A stretch of 64,000 bases of DNA, taken from assembly GCF_003113895.1 (NCBI RefSeq), contig NZ_BDUD01000001.1, positions 6,438,792-6,502,791 of the forward strand, written 5' to 3'. Shown in pieces: positions 56,301 through 64,000 of this stretch; position 1 is the stretch's first letter, and each line of letters opens with the position of its first letter. Both the position numbers and the translations under genes were made by a program. The notes under the pieces were generated by a model. It was not told the origin of the DNA. It searched no databases and worked only from the letters and a program-made list of their open reading frames with translations. Origin of the DNA: Nostoc commune NIES-4072. Lineage in GTDB: Bacteria > Cyanobacteriota > Cyanobacteriia > Cyanobacteriales > Nostocaceae.

Positions 56301-58732
56301 GCTATTTCTGCGGTCGGCCCAGCTAAGACAAATTGAGTCGGAGAATTTTGATTAGCGATCGCAACTTGGGGAAAATGTCTCAGCACTGCTTCCACTTTGC
56401 TGATGTCTTCTTTGACAGCCAGCATACTTCCCGCATCATGATCCGGGTCTTCGGGTGCAGCCATTGCTTGACCCCTAGCTTTCACTAAGAACAAGTAATC
56501 TTCGGTACTCAAAACCCCCGCAGCCCATAGTGCGGTTAGTTCACCAAAGCTATGCCCCGCAACAAAATCTGACTTAAATCCAGCTTGTTGCAGTATGCTG
56601 TACATCCCTGCACTCAACACCCCGATGGCTGGTTGAGCATATTCTGTGCGTTGCAAGGCAGCAATTTGGACATTTTTTTCTGCCTCTCCAAACACAGGAT
56701 GAGGAAAAACGATTTCTGACAACGGCTGCAAATTATCTTTGAGCAACAGGCTATCCATATAACCATGAAGACGGCGCATCAAAGGAAAATTCATTACCAG
56801 TTCGCGTCCCATCTCCAAGTATTGCGAACCTTGTCCAGAAAATAGAGAGACAACTTTTCCGCCCAACTCCATACCAGAGGAGCGATAATAAATCCCTTGG
56901 GGATGCTCCCAAGATGCTGCTGTTCCTTTGTGTTTCAGCCACTCAATGCTAGTTTGCAGCAACTTGCAAGCTTCTTCCAGATTCTCAGCTACAAACCCAA
57001 ATCTGGCAGCAGAAAGGGGAATTTGTTGTGATTTGCACTCATTGACTAATTGTGCGTAATGTGTAAGTGCATCTGGCGAGCGCAACTTACCTAAAATCTC
57101 TTCCGATTTGCTCAACAATTGATCTACTGTGGGAGCAAACAACAGCACTTCACTAGCATCACTATGTAAGCGGTAAGCGGCGTTTTGGTCGGCTTCATAT
57201 TCTTCCAAAACGACGTGATAATTAGTTCCGCCAAATCCGAAGGAACTCACACCTGCGCGTCTTGGTGCTTCCCCTTCTGGACGAATCCAAGGTCTAGTTT
57301 CAGTATTCAAATAAAAGGATGAATTTTTAATGTTGAGTTTGGGGTTCGGCTCGGTAATGTTAATTGTGGGTGGTAATACTTTGTGATGTAAAGCCAAAGC
57401 AGTTTTAATCAAACTCGCCGCACCCGCAGCCGCTTTTGTGTGTCCGATTTGCGATTTTACACTACCCAAAGCTATGTGCTGCTTTTTGTCATCATGTACA
57501 TCAAAGAAGTCTTTTAAAGAACCGAATTCTGTCGGATCTCCAGCCATTGTGCCAGTACCATGTGCTTCCATCAAACCAACAGTAGCGGGAGAGAAGCCGG
57601 CATCTTCATAAGCGCGTTCCAAAGCTTTAACTTGACCTTCTTTGCGAGGAGCATAAATGCTCTTATAACGCCCATCGCTGGAAGTACCAATACCTTTAAT
57701 TACGGCATATATTTTATCGTTGTCTCGTTCAGCATCTTCTAACCGTTTGAGGACAATCATCCCGATACCTTCACCCAGCATCATCCCATCAGATTTGGCA
57801 TCAAAAGGTTTGACATTTTCACTAGGAGAAACCGCCGGTGTTTTGCTGAACGAGATGTAAGCCATGATGGTGTTGTCGGTATCAACGCCACCAGTTAGCA
57901 TCATGTCTGAACGATGTTCAACTAGTTCGCTAATTGCCATTTTCAAAGCACCAAAGGAACTAGCACAAGCAGCATCAACTACACAATTCATCCCGCCAAA
58001 ATTTAGGCGATTGGCAATTCTACCCGCGACGACATTCGCTAACATTCCAGGAAAAGCGTTCTCATCCCACTTAACGTAAGCGCTTTTAATTTTATCAACG
58101 ATTTTTTGGGTATCTTCATCAGATAAACCACTGCTTTTGAGCGCTTTTTCCCAAATCGGATATTCCAATCTAGCAGAAAGTGGCATTCCTAATTGCTTGG
58201 CCATCGCCACGCCTAAGATTACCCCAACCATTTCGCGGTTAAAATCACGTTTTTCGCCATAACCTGCATCTTCCATCGCCTCTTTCGCAACCACTAAACT
58301 TAATAGTTGCGATACATCTGTGACTTCCAAAATGCTAGGTGGTATGCCGAATTCCATCGGGTTAAAATCTACTTCTGGAAGAAATCCACCTCTTTTACAA
58401 TAGGTTTTATCTTCAGTAGTTCTAGGATTTGGATCGTAATAATCTTCGACGCTCCAGTGAGTGGAAGGAACATCAGTAATACAATCAATTTTGTTTACTA
58501 TATTTTGCCAGTATTCCCGCAAATTTCTGGCTTGAGGCAATAGAGAAGCCATCCCAACAATGGCGATAGGATTGTGTTGTAATTGTCTGTTAATTCTGTT
58601 AATTGACACTGATTTATCTGATTTATCTGACTTCATGTTTTTTTCCTCTATAGACCTCATCACAGCCTTCTCACAATTATTGATAAGGCTTTCTAACTCC
58701 GCTAAGGCAGTATCAATCGAATAAGCAGACAT
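53363..58732 (-). CDS. hglE: HglE: KS-AT-ACP-ACP polyketide synthase
   Basis: 1789 residues. A helical N-terminal docking-like segment (1-50), a ketosynthase (about 53-505) with DAACASS (C256), EAHGTGT and SQIGHT, an acyltransferase (about 620-930) with GHSFGE, a linker with two related helical repeats (about 1080-1210), a Pro/Val/Glu-rich stretch, and two nearly identical ACPs (about 1335-1420 and 1465-1550) each with LGIDSIKR carrying the phosphopantetheine serine. The C-terminal 190 residues match the structural half of a ketoreductase, ending RVTIIAD. It matches PfaA with the catalytic KR moved to HglD. Confidence 0.9.
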   Translation of the reverse strand: MSAYSIDTALAELESLINNCEKAVMRSIEEKNMKSDKSDKSVSINRINRQLQHNPIAIVGMASLLPQARNLREYWQNIVNKIDCITDVPSTHWSVEDYYDPNPRTTEDKTYCKRGGFLPEVDFNPMEFGIPPSILEVTDVSQLLSLVVAKEAMEDAGYGEKRDFNREMVGVILGVAMAKQLGMPLSARLEYPIWEKALKSSGLSDEDTQKIVDKIKSAYVKWDENAFPGMLANVVAGRIANRLNFGGMNCVVDAACASSFGALKMAISELVEHRSDMMLTGGVDTDNTIMAYISFSKTPAVSPSENVKPFDAKSDGMMLGEGIGMIVLKRLEDAERDNDKIYAVIKGIGTSSDGRYKSIYAPRKEGQVKALERAYEDAGFSPATVGLMEAHGTGTMAGDPTEFGSLKDFFDVHDDKKQHIALGSVKSQIGHTKAAAGAASLIKTALALHHKVLPPTINITEPNPKLNIKNSSFYLNTETRPWIRPEGEAPRRAGVSSFGFGGTNYHVVLEEYEADQNAAYRLHSDASEVLLFAPTVDQLLSKSEEILGKLRSPDALTHYAQLVNECKSQQIPLSAARFGFVAENLEEACKLLQTSIEWLKHKGTAASWEHPQGIYYRSSGMELGGKVVSLFSGQGSQYLEMGRELVMNFPLMRRLHGYMDSLLLKDNLQPLSEIVFPHPVFGEAEKNVQIAALQRTEYAQPAIGVLSAGMYSILQQAGFKSDFVAGHSFGELTALWAAGVLSTEDYLFLVKARGQAMAAPEDPDHDAGSMLAVKEDISKVEAVLRHFPQVAIANQNSPTQFVLAGPTAEIARIKEALHEKGYTAVLLPVSAAFHTPLIAFAQKSFAIATKSVKFQSPKIPVYSNVTSKQYPKEPQGIQKILETHLSNSVLFKQEIENIYAAGGTCFVEFGPRRILTNLVKDILGDRPHITVSLNPSTQKNSDRSLREAVVQLRVIGMALNNLDPYQLPQTIPPIETKKTLNVRLNGINYRSEKTKNAFALALQDGHKVTLPTPEYPDAVPLFSSPGVTPTLAAIETNGHKKSTATMNGVSSNIVTQTEQQMNPVTLSQPAQESKMQPTPEKLTNYEQLLASLEYLLTQFQENQAENLQVHGTYLNHQMEYAKAFFQLMQQQNSLLSESKSTAETAKMKLVVMESLERSMMQFHSQQGETLRIHEQYLQEQLEYTKSFFQLIQQEYSQIISGEGVTQLTEKLSNFTPFTAETTVSDAPTKIEESQPLPAAITQEPVPAPVEPIQTRAIALPTPHFATVETVEPVVAPPIPVVEPQAEVVVKISAPPAEEVVAFTPEPAPTTAAPVSGATIDIVDLDKNLLAITSDKTGYPVEMLEMDMDMEADLGIDSIKRVEILGALQEMYPNLPKPNLEELSEKRTIGQVVEYLQSHASKSITVEIAVHEVPQVTELPVETAPVVEVVTAPEPSVVVAFTPEPEAATSDEFANLGETLLAITSDKTGYPVEMLELEMDMEADLGIDSIKRVEILGAMQEMYPNLPKPNIEELGDLRTIGQIVDYLQQLAGGEKKKSEPEFVQQQPPELEHNIQRHPVKLRSLAQPDYLDFTLPEGHISLITDDGSLTTYKLTESLIEKGWKVVVISFPQSLIAQQAPLPTGVTRVTLANLSEEHLQQQLQAIASHCGAIGAFIHLHPMFVGNHTGSISYNESEKAIVKHVFLMAKHLKPSLNEAAKHGRSCFCTVAHLDGAFGLEYKVNFGAIGAGLFGLTKTLRWEWPKVFTRAIDLSPRLDAKQSVQNIIAELHDPNLYISEVGYGSQGRVTIIAD

Positions 58733-58955
58733 AGGGCATAGTTAGTACTGTGGATTGTGTAGCTACAGTAATTCTGTTGCCTACTAATTAATGAAAAACT
58801 CTCGTTTTGTAAGCAGTTAGCTATCTTATTTTTGCTAAATGCTTGTCTTGAAATCGACACCACACGATACATACTGCCGGGATAAAGCCTTATGTTTCCA
58901 GGCGACTTTGGCACACTGCGTAGGCGTAGCCCGTCGTAGACATCGCGAAAAAATC

Positions 58956-59234
58956 TTATCCAACGTTAGACTCTTTATGTTGTGGCAATAGGTCGATGAC
59001 GTTGTTAAAACTGGTAAAATAGTCTTGGAGTGTAATACCTGCTTGACCAGTGAATTCAATGCATTTGTAATAGTAGAGATTTTGAGCAATGCTATCCCAC
59101 TGGAACGATGACAGCTGACGAGTAGCTAAAGGAACAGAAACGCTTTTCTCACCCGAAACTTTTTGATTCTCTAGCCTAACCACAGCAACATAGCTGTTAT
59201 TAATGACAACGTTCTGTATCTCGATCAATGTCAT
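58956..59234 (-). CDS. Small conserved-position gene upstream of hglE
   Basis: 92 residues from ATG at 59234 (MTLIEIQNVVINNSYVAVVR); an in-frame TTG at 59246 is unsupported. No family is recognised, no TM helix or signal peptide is visible. It lies 223 bp upstream of hglE, same strand. Small genes are annotated in the same place in Anabaena PCC 7120 as far as I recall (asr5349/asr5350), which would favour a real gene. Confidence 0.5.
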   Translation of the reverse strand: MTLIEIQNVVINNSYVAVVRLENQKVSGEKSVSVPLATRQLSSFQWDSIAQNLYYYKCIEFTGQAGITLQDYFTSFNNVIDLLPQHKESNVG

Positions 59235-59879
59235 AGCCAGTTTCAACGTCCAGGATAATATATTTTATGGGATTTGACCCAGGAAAGTTGACAAGTTCGT
59301 TACAGAAAAGACACCACCTTTTATCCGAGTTTATGCAAGTTTAGAAGTAATTAAACGATCATAATGTGATGGATAAACAGTTAATTTTAGTTATTTTTAA
59401 TTTTTAAATTCTAATTAAATAACTAGTTTGCTTAACTGCTTTTAAGCATTGAATTAATAAAAACAATAACACACTTTACATAAACTAAATCATTCCTTTA
59501 AAGTTATTTTATAAATAAGCTTGCAATATTACTTATATCAATTTTGAATAAAATTCTGCATCCAAGTATAATTTATGACGATATAAATGTGTGAGATATT
59601 TTGTTATCTACGGGTTAGCCAAAAATTTGTACTGAATTAACTTAACAATGCAAATCTGTTGTCTAGTAAATAACAATTCTATGAATACATAGATAAATTG
59701 AATAACCATAAGTATGTTTTTTCAGAGAAACATCATAATTGAGCCAAAGTTTCGGGTTATTTTTCAATATAAGTCAAGTTAAGACGCAAAGCGGTTATTT
59801 ATAAAGCAAATGTTAATTTTTAGTATGTTACTTGATAAACATTCTTTGGGGAGCTGCGCCAAATCTCTTAATTTCTTAT

Positions 59880-59905
59880 TTCTTGGCGTACTTGGCGGTT
59901 CGTTA
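59880..59905. repeat. GGCGGTTCG core repeat
   Basis: TTCTTGGCGTACTTGGCGGT followed by TCGTTA, matching the core at 46208-46241. The frame across it (59810-59992) is judged non-coding. Confidence 0.6.
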
Positions 59906-60299
59906 TTGCACTATAGGTGCATATTCATACAGAATTGGTATAAAGCACCAAATGTATTGCTTCACGCCTTTAATTACTATGAACAAAGCTGATAAGAATG
60001 TCTAATACTACACAACCTTGCTGATAATAATCTGTTAGTAATATCAAATCTGCTTAATAACGAACTATCTTTTGGTATTCAATTAGCAAACGAGCGATTA
60101 GTAATGAGTAAATTTCTTCAGTCTCTAATCTGACTGTAATGAAATATTTTAGTGAGAGAATCAGGACTTATGCAAAGCTAATTAGTTGACAAAATTAAAT
60201 TTTTGTGCAATTGTTAATAACAAGTTTATCCGAACTTTGAGAGCATTTTTATTAGCGCTTCATTGTTCTTGAAAGTTAAGTTTTCTGGTTAGCCCTATT

Positions 60300-60341
60300 G
60301 TATTTTACGCTACGGGATTAGATGTCAAATTAGGATATAAC
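60300..60341 (+). promoter_or_regulatory. Putative NtcA-activated promoter of hgdB
   Basis: GTA-TTTTACGC-TAC (60300-60313) fits the NtcA consensus GTA-N8-TAC, and after exactly 22 nt comes TATAAC (60336-60341), a good -10 hexamer, the spacing of class II NtcA promoters. Transcription would begin near 60348, leaving a leader of about 215 nt ahead of hgdB. Confidence 0.55.
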
Positions 60342-60565
60342 TTAGGAAGCTTTGAAGTAACACCACCATTAATTTTCACGCCACAATAGTGAGTTTGGGC
60401 GGCAAAAGCGTACAACAATTCATATAAAACCAATTTAGACCCATCCACTTTATTAAGGTAGAAACCTTAGAGGAAAAGCCCTCTTGGTAATTTGCGGATG
60501 AGTCTATATCTAAGCGATTAAATATAACCAGGCTATCCCCTAGAAAACAGAATTGGAATGAAAAG

Positions 60566-61774
60566 ATGGCAGTAAATAAAGAAAGCCGATTATTCACAAA
60601 ACCCGTAGGGCGATCGCAAGTAATTTTAGCAGCTTCTCTCACCTTGGCGGCCGGATTAATAGCTTTTTATAGTTTGATACCGTTTTGGTCTAAATCTAAA
60701 GTTGTGACACCGCAAGCAAATCCTCCAAAAGCAGTCGCTCCTGCAAAACTTGCTGTGACAGCCTTGGGACGTTTAGAACCAGAAGGCGAAGTTACTTCTT
60801 TGACTGCTCCCGCTTCCAATAACGGGGTGCGAGTAGACAGACTGTTGGTAAAAGAAGGCGATACGGTTAAAACAGGGCAAGTACTGGCGTATCTAGAAAA
60901 TTATGGTCGTTCTAGAACCGCATTGCAACAGGCTTTAGACCAACTGCAAGTTGCCAAAGCTAAACTAGCGCAGGTGAAATCTGGAGCAAAAACCGGAGAT
61001 ATCGAAGCTCAAAAGGCCGCGATCGCCCGTTTAGAGCCACAATATAAAGGAGACGTTGCTACACAACAGGCGACAATCGACCGTATCCAGGCAGAAGTAG
61101 ACAATGCTCAAGCCGAGAATAATCGCTATCAGCAATTATATAGACAAGGTGCGATCGCGGCTTCTGTAGCAGATAGCAAAGCTTTGCAACTAAAGACTAC
61201 ACAACAGCAGTTAGCAGAAGCCCAAGCCACTCTCAAGCGAACTCAAGACACATACCAAGAACAACGCAAGCAAGCACAAGCGCAACTCACCAGTATTAGT
61301 GAAGTGCGTAGTGTAGATGTTCAAGTAGCACAAACCGAAGTCAACAGTGCAACAACTTCTGTTCAACAAGCAAAAGCCGACTTGGATTTAAGTTATATCA
61401 AATCTCCCATAAATGGCAAAATTTTGAAAATTCATGCCAAAACTGGAGAAGTAATCAGCACCAGCAGAGGATTTGCTGAGATAGGTAAGACATCTCAAAT
61501 GTATGTGATTGCAGAGGTGTATCAAACCGATGTTCAAAAAGTGCGTGTAGGACAAAAAGCTACAATTACCAGCACTGCATTTACTGGAACAATAAAAGGA
61601 ACTGTAAAAGAGATTGGTTGGCAAGTTGACAAGCAAAACATCTTCAGCCTAAATCCTGGCTCAGATACAGACCGCAGAATAATTGAAGTGAAAATCTCCA
61701 TCGATAGTCCCGCAGATAGTGAAAAGGTTGCTCGTTTAACCAATTTACAAGTGGATGTCGCCATTCATATTTAG
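60566..61774 (+). CDS. hgdB: DevB-type membrane-fusion protein HgdB
   Basis: 402 residues. One N-terminal TM (about 22-40), then the signature VTALGRLEPEGEVTSLTAP of DevB-like adaptors, a coiled-coil hairpin (about 115-260), and lipoyl/barrel domains with SPINGKILKIHAKTGE. With HgdC and a TolC-type channel it is expected to deposit heterocyst glycolipids outside the outer membrane. The name rests on the order hgdB-hgdC-hgdA and divergence from hglE, as in Anabaena PCC 7120. Confidence 0.85.
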   Translation: MAVNKESRLFTKPVGRSQVILAASLTLAAGLIAFYSLIPFWSKSKVVTPQANPPKAVAPAKLAVTALGRLEPEGEVTSLTAPASNNGVRVDRLLVKEGDTVKTGQVLAYLENYGRSRTALQQALDQLQVAKAKLAQVKSGAKTGDIEAQKAAIARLEPQYKGDVATQQATIDRIQAEVDNAQAENNRYQQLYRQGAIAASVADSKALQLKTTQQQLAEAQATLKRTQDTYQEQRKQAQAQLTSISEVRSVDVQVAQTEVNSATTSVQQAKADLDLSYIKSPINGKILKIHAKTGEVISTSRGFAEIGKTSQMYVIAEVYQTDVQKVRVGQKATITSTAFTGTIKGTVKEIGWQVDKQNIFSLNPGSDTDRRIIEVKISIDSPADSEKVARLTNLQVDVAIHI

Positions 61775-61814
61775 TCATTGGGCATGGGGCATGGAGCATA
61801 GGGCATTGGTCATT
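61773..61814. repeat. Heptamer tandem repeat (GGGCATG-type)
   Basis: Six 7-bp units: AGTCATT, GGGCATG, GGGCATG, GAGCATA, GGGCATT, GGTCATT. It follows the hgdB stop at once. The same unit family occurs in the hetI-hetN spacer (41574-41596). Confidence 0.75.
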
Positions 61815-61839
61815 CACAAATGACAAATGACCATTGTAC

Positions 61840-61859
61840 AGACGCGATTAATCGCGTCT
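61840..61859. repeat. Dispersed palindrome, copy 3
   Basis: AGACGCGATTAATCGCGTCT, identical to the copies at 6456 and 6621. It lies between hgdB and hgdC and could form a hairpin in the joint transcript. Confidence 0.85.
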
Positions 61860-61888
61860 CTGACAAATGACAAATGACAAATAAATCC

Positions 61889-63067
61889 ATGAATTTCAAA
61901 ATTCCTTTAGGATGGCTACAGCTAGCCCAGCAAAAAATTCGTTTACTAGTAGCTGTAGCTGGGATTGGTTTTATTGTGCTGCTAATGTTTGTGCAACTTG
62001 GTTTTCAAGATGCCCTCTATTCAAGTGCAACCGCAGTGCATCAGAATCTCAAAGGAGATTTATTTTTAGTTAGTTCTCAATATAAATCTTTGACCTCAAA
62101 TCAAAGTTTTTCGCGGACTCGTTTGTACCAATCTCTGGCTTTTGATGGCGTAGAGTCAGTTAGCCCCATGTATTTGCAATTTGCAAAACTAAAAAATCCG
62201 GCAACTGGTGAGAAATATTCAATATACGTTATTGGTTTCGATCCAGGTAGACCTGTGATGAACATCCCAGAAATTGAGAAAAATTTAGATAAACTGAAAA
62301 TTCCCGATGTCGTGCTTTTTGACCGGAGTTCTCGCCCAGAGTTTGGCCCAATAGCTAAAAAATTTGATGCGGGAGATACTGCACAGACAATTGAAATATT
62401 TCCGTTCAATTCATTAATTGGCTATAGAGTCAGAATTGGTGGCTTATTCAGCTTAGGGCCTTCCTTTGGGGTAGACGGTAATTTACTTGTCAGTGACTCA
62501 ACTTTCTTGAGGATAAATCCTAATACTCGTCCGGCAGATATGATAGATATCGGTTTGATTTCCCTCAAACCTGGTACTGATGCAGAAGCAGTATTGAAAA
62601 ATCTGCAAGCAACTTTGCCTAATGATGTCCAAGTTTTTACACGCCAAGGCTTTATTGATTTTGAGAAAAAATATTGGGCTGTCAGAACACCCATTGGTTT
62701 TATTCTTAACTTGATGTTGACAATGGCTGCGGTTGTTGGTGTAGTTATTGTTTATCAAATTCTTTACAGCAATATTGCTACACAGTTCGTTGCTTACGCT
62801 ACTTTAAAAGCTATAGGTTATGCCAATAAATATTTATTAAATGTGGTGTTTCAGCAAGCTTTAATTTTGGCAATATTAGGTTACATTCCAGGATTTCTTA
62901 CTTCCATATTGATATATAGTTTTGCAGCAGAAGCAACTAAATTACCAATATTGATGACCATTAATAATGCACTACTTGTCTTAACTTCAACTATTTTGAT
63001 GTGTATAGCATCAGGAGCGCTTGCTATCAATAAACTCCGCTCCGCAGATCCAGGAGATATTTTCTAA
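61889..63067 (+). CDS. hgdC: DevC-type ABC permease HgdC
   Basis: 392 residues from the ATG at 61889 (MNFKIPLGWLQLAQQKIRLL). An ATG at 61874 lies inside TGACAAA heptamer repeats and is probably chance. N-terminal TM (about 20-40), a large periplasmic domain (about 45-265) and three C-terminal TM helices of the FtsX type. No ATPase gene follows; an epimerase does, unlike devBCA. The energy subunit must come from another locus. Confidence 0.85.
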   Translation: MNFKIPLGWLQLAQQKIRLLVAVAGIGFIVLLMFVQLGFQDALYSSATAVHQNLKGDLFLVSSQYKSLTSNQSFSRTRLYQSLAFDGVESVSPMYLQFAKLKNPATGEKYSIYVIGFDPGRPVMNIPEIEKNLDKLKIPDVVLFDRSSRPEFGPIAKKFDAGDTAQTIEIFPFNSLIGYRVRIGGLFSLGPSFGVDGNLLVSDSTFLRINPNTRPADMIDIGLISLKPGTDAEAVLKNLQATLPNDVQVFTRQGFIDFEKKYWAVRTPIGFILNLMLTMAAVVGVVIVYQILYSNIATQFVAYATLKAIGYANKYLLNVVFQQALILAILGYIPGFLTSILIYSFAAEATKLPILMTINNALLVLTSTILMCIASGALAINKLRSADPGDIF

Positions 63068-63275
63068 CTATTTATCACAGCAAAATAATCAAATTATTTT
63101 GCCTTGATATAGGCTCATAACTAAGCATTGGTGCAGAGTCTACACAAAAAAATTGCTCTTTATACCCATTTTAGATTTTAGATTAAAAGTTATTATCAAA
63201 ATTAAAATTCGGTATAACTTTGAAATCTTTTATCTAACAACTCAAATTCACCTATTTAACCATAAGTTCAAATTT

Positions 63276-64000
63276 ATGAATCTCAAAAACAAAACCCTGC
63301 TAATCACTGGGATTGATCAACTTGTCGGTTTGCGTACAGCAGAGTTAGCTATAGCGCAAGGAATGAATGTTCGTGGACTGCAAAGTTCTACAGAACAGAA
63401 CAAACAATTACAGAATTTAGGTATTGAAGTAATTATTGGTAGTATTACCGATTCTGCTATTGCTCAAAAAGCTTGCCAGGGAGTAGATATCGTTTTACAT
63501 ACAGAGCAAATTGCCGAAGAAGCTGGCGCAATTAACCATTTTCGTGATGTTAATGTTGGCGGTACTGTCAACATAGCTAAAGCCGCTAAACAAGCTGGTG
63601 TCAAAACATTTGTGCATCTATCCAGTGTGATGGTTTACGGTTTCAACTATCCTAATGGTATTACAGAATCCGGGCCACTCTCTGGCGAAAATAATCCATA
63701 CTGTCAAACGAAAATAGAGGCTGAACAAGCACTATTAGAACTCAATAATTCTCCAGATTTTGGCGTTATCATTATTCGAGCCGGAGATGTTTTCGGTCCA
63801 GGAAGTATTCCCTGGATAGTTAGACCAATTCTGATGATGCGTCAAAAATTATTTGCCTATGCCAATGATGGTAAAGGAGTAATCAATCATGTATATATAG
63901 ATAACTTGATTGATGGTATTTTTCTTTCCATAGAAAAAGAAACCTTTGGTGAAATATTTAATATCACCGACGGACAAGAAACTTCCTGGAAAGAGTACTT
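63276..64000 (+). CDS. hgdA: NAD-dependent epimerase/dehydratase HgdA (partial)
   Basis: The frame starts at ATG 63276 and runs off the right edge after about 241 residues. It is an extended SDR: the N-terminal strand reads LLITGIDQLVGLRTAELA (the usual GxxGxxG is degenerate, G-I-D-Q-L-V-G), HLSSVMVYG follows with the catalytic serine, and YCQTKIEAE is the Y-x3-K pair. HgdA acts on heterocyst glycolipids, probably epimerising the sugar head group or modifying the chain. It follows hgdC by 208 bp. Confidence 0.8.
   Translation, partial: MNLKNKTLLITGIDQLVGLRTAELAIAQGMNVRGLQSSTEQNKQLQNLGIEVIIGSITDSAIAQKACQGVDIVLHTEQIAEEAGAINHFRDVNVGGTVNIAKAAKQAGVKTFVHLSSVMVYGFNYPNGITESGPLSGENNPYCQTKIEAEQALLELNNSPDFGVIIIRAGDVFGPGSIPWIVRPILMMRQKLFAYANDGKGVINHVYIDNLIDGIFLSIEKETFGEIFNITDGQETSWKEY

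Larger units (their letters stand above)
59235..60565. other. Divergent intergenic region between hgl and hgd operons
   Basis: 1331 bp, strongly A/T-rich, no convincing gene. It contains a core repeat (59880-59905), a lone AGAATTGGTAT half-end at about 59932 and the putative NtcA-type promoter of hgdB at 60300-60341. Confidence 0.6.

Noticed and set aside
58757..58766. TGTAGCTACA as an NtcA or other operator ahead of hglE
   Set aside because: Spacing between GTA and TAC is 2, not 8, and no suitable -10 hexamer follows at the right distance.
59810..59992. 60-residue frame upstream of hgdB
   Set aside because: It is composed largely of a translated core repeat (LGVLGGSLL) and lacks a start signal.

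Overview
The window comes from a filamentous, heterocyst-forming cyanobacterium of the Nostoc type, possibly close to Nostoc punctiforme; that is inferred from gene content, since no search could be run. It carries the heterocyst glycolipid (HGL) cluster with hetN and hetI, hgdB-hgdC-hgdA, the SbtA/SbtB bicarbonate uptake pair, a cyanobacterial Mrp antiporter operon and an RpaA-like regulator. GCGATCGC-type (HIP1) octamers are frequent, and the intergenic regions hold heptamer repeats and short dispersed palindromes typical of Nostoc.

Layout. 1-8.1 kb: the 3' tip of an unknown gene, a LysR regulator, a MuiA-like protein, an overlapping endonuclease/DNA methyltransferase pair, a Uma2 protein, a small Cys protein and mnmE. 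8.1-13.4 kb: a MarR-controlled multidrug efflux operon (MarR, EmrA-like adaptor, two MFS pumps) with three copies of one operator-like sequence. 13.5-16.6 kb: an ArnT-like glycosyltransferase, a methyltransferase and an EVE protein. 16.7-23.6 kb: a TolC-type outer-membrane channel, two small Sec-exported disulfide-type proteins behind a duplicated ~300-bp leader, and an ABC permease plus HlyD adaptor without an ATPase. 23.9-28.9 kb: an MtfA-like peptidase, a membrane-linked Hsp70-like ATPase with a membrane partner, and a SAM hydroxide adenosyltransferase. 29.3-34.8 kb: mrpCDEFGAB and a CPA2 antiporter. 34.9-36.9 kb: sbtA-sbtB lying between two pieces of a decayed SulP/BicA bicarbonate transporter gene. 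38.1-40.3 kb: rpaA, an alpha/beta hydrolase and a 55-residue membrane protein. 40.8-64 kb: hetI, hetN, hglB, hglA, hglC, hglD, hglE, a small gene, then divergent hgdB, hgdC and the start of hgdA.

How the genes work together. The HGL genes form a PfaA/B/C/D-like polyketide/fatty-acid line: HglE (KS-AT-ACP-ACP-KR half), HglD (KR-DH), HglC (KS-CLF-AT), HglA (PfaD-type enoyl reductase) and HglB (ACP plus thioester reductase). HetI supplies phosphopantetheine to the ACPs, and HgdBC/HgdA act in export and maturation of the finished glycolipid. A GTA-N8-TAC box spaced 22 nt from a TATAAC hexamer lies ahead of hgdB, as expected for NtcA control.

The most interesting observations are sbtAB sitting inside a dead bicA-like gene; the TolC / small secreted protein / MacA-MacB-like locus, with one cargo candidate matching the cysteine pattern of tendamistat; HetN lacking its ERGSGR patterning motif; a ketoreductase split between HglE and HglD; and TIR-bounded mini-elements that carry a shared core repeat.
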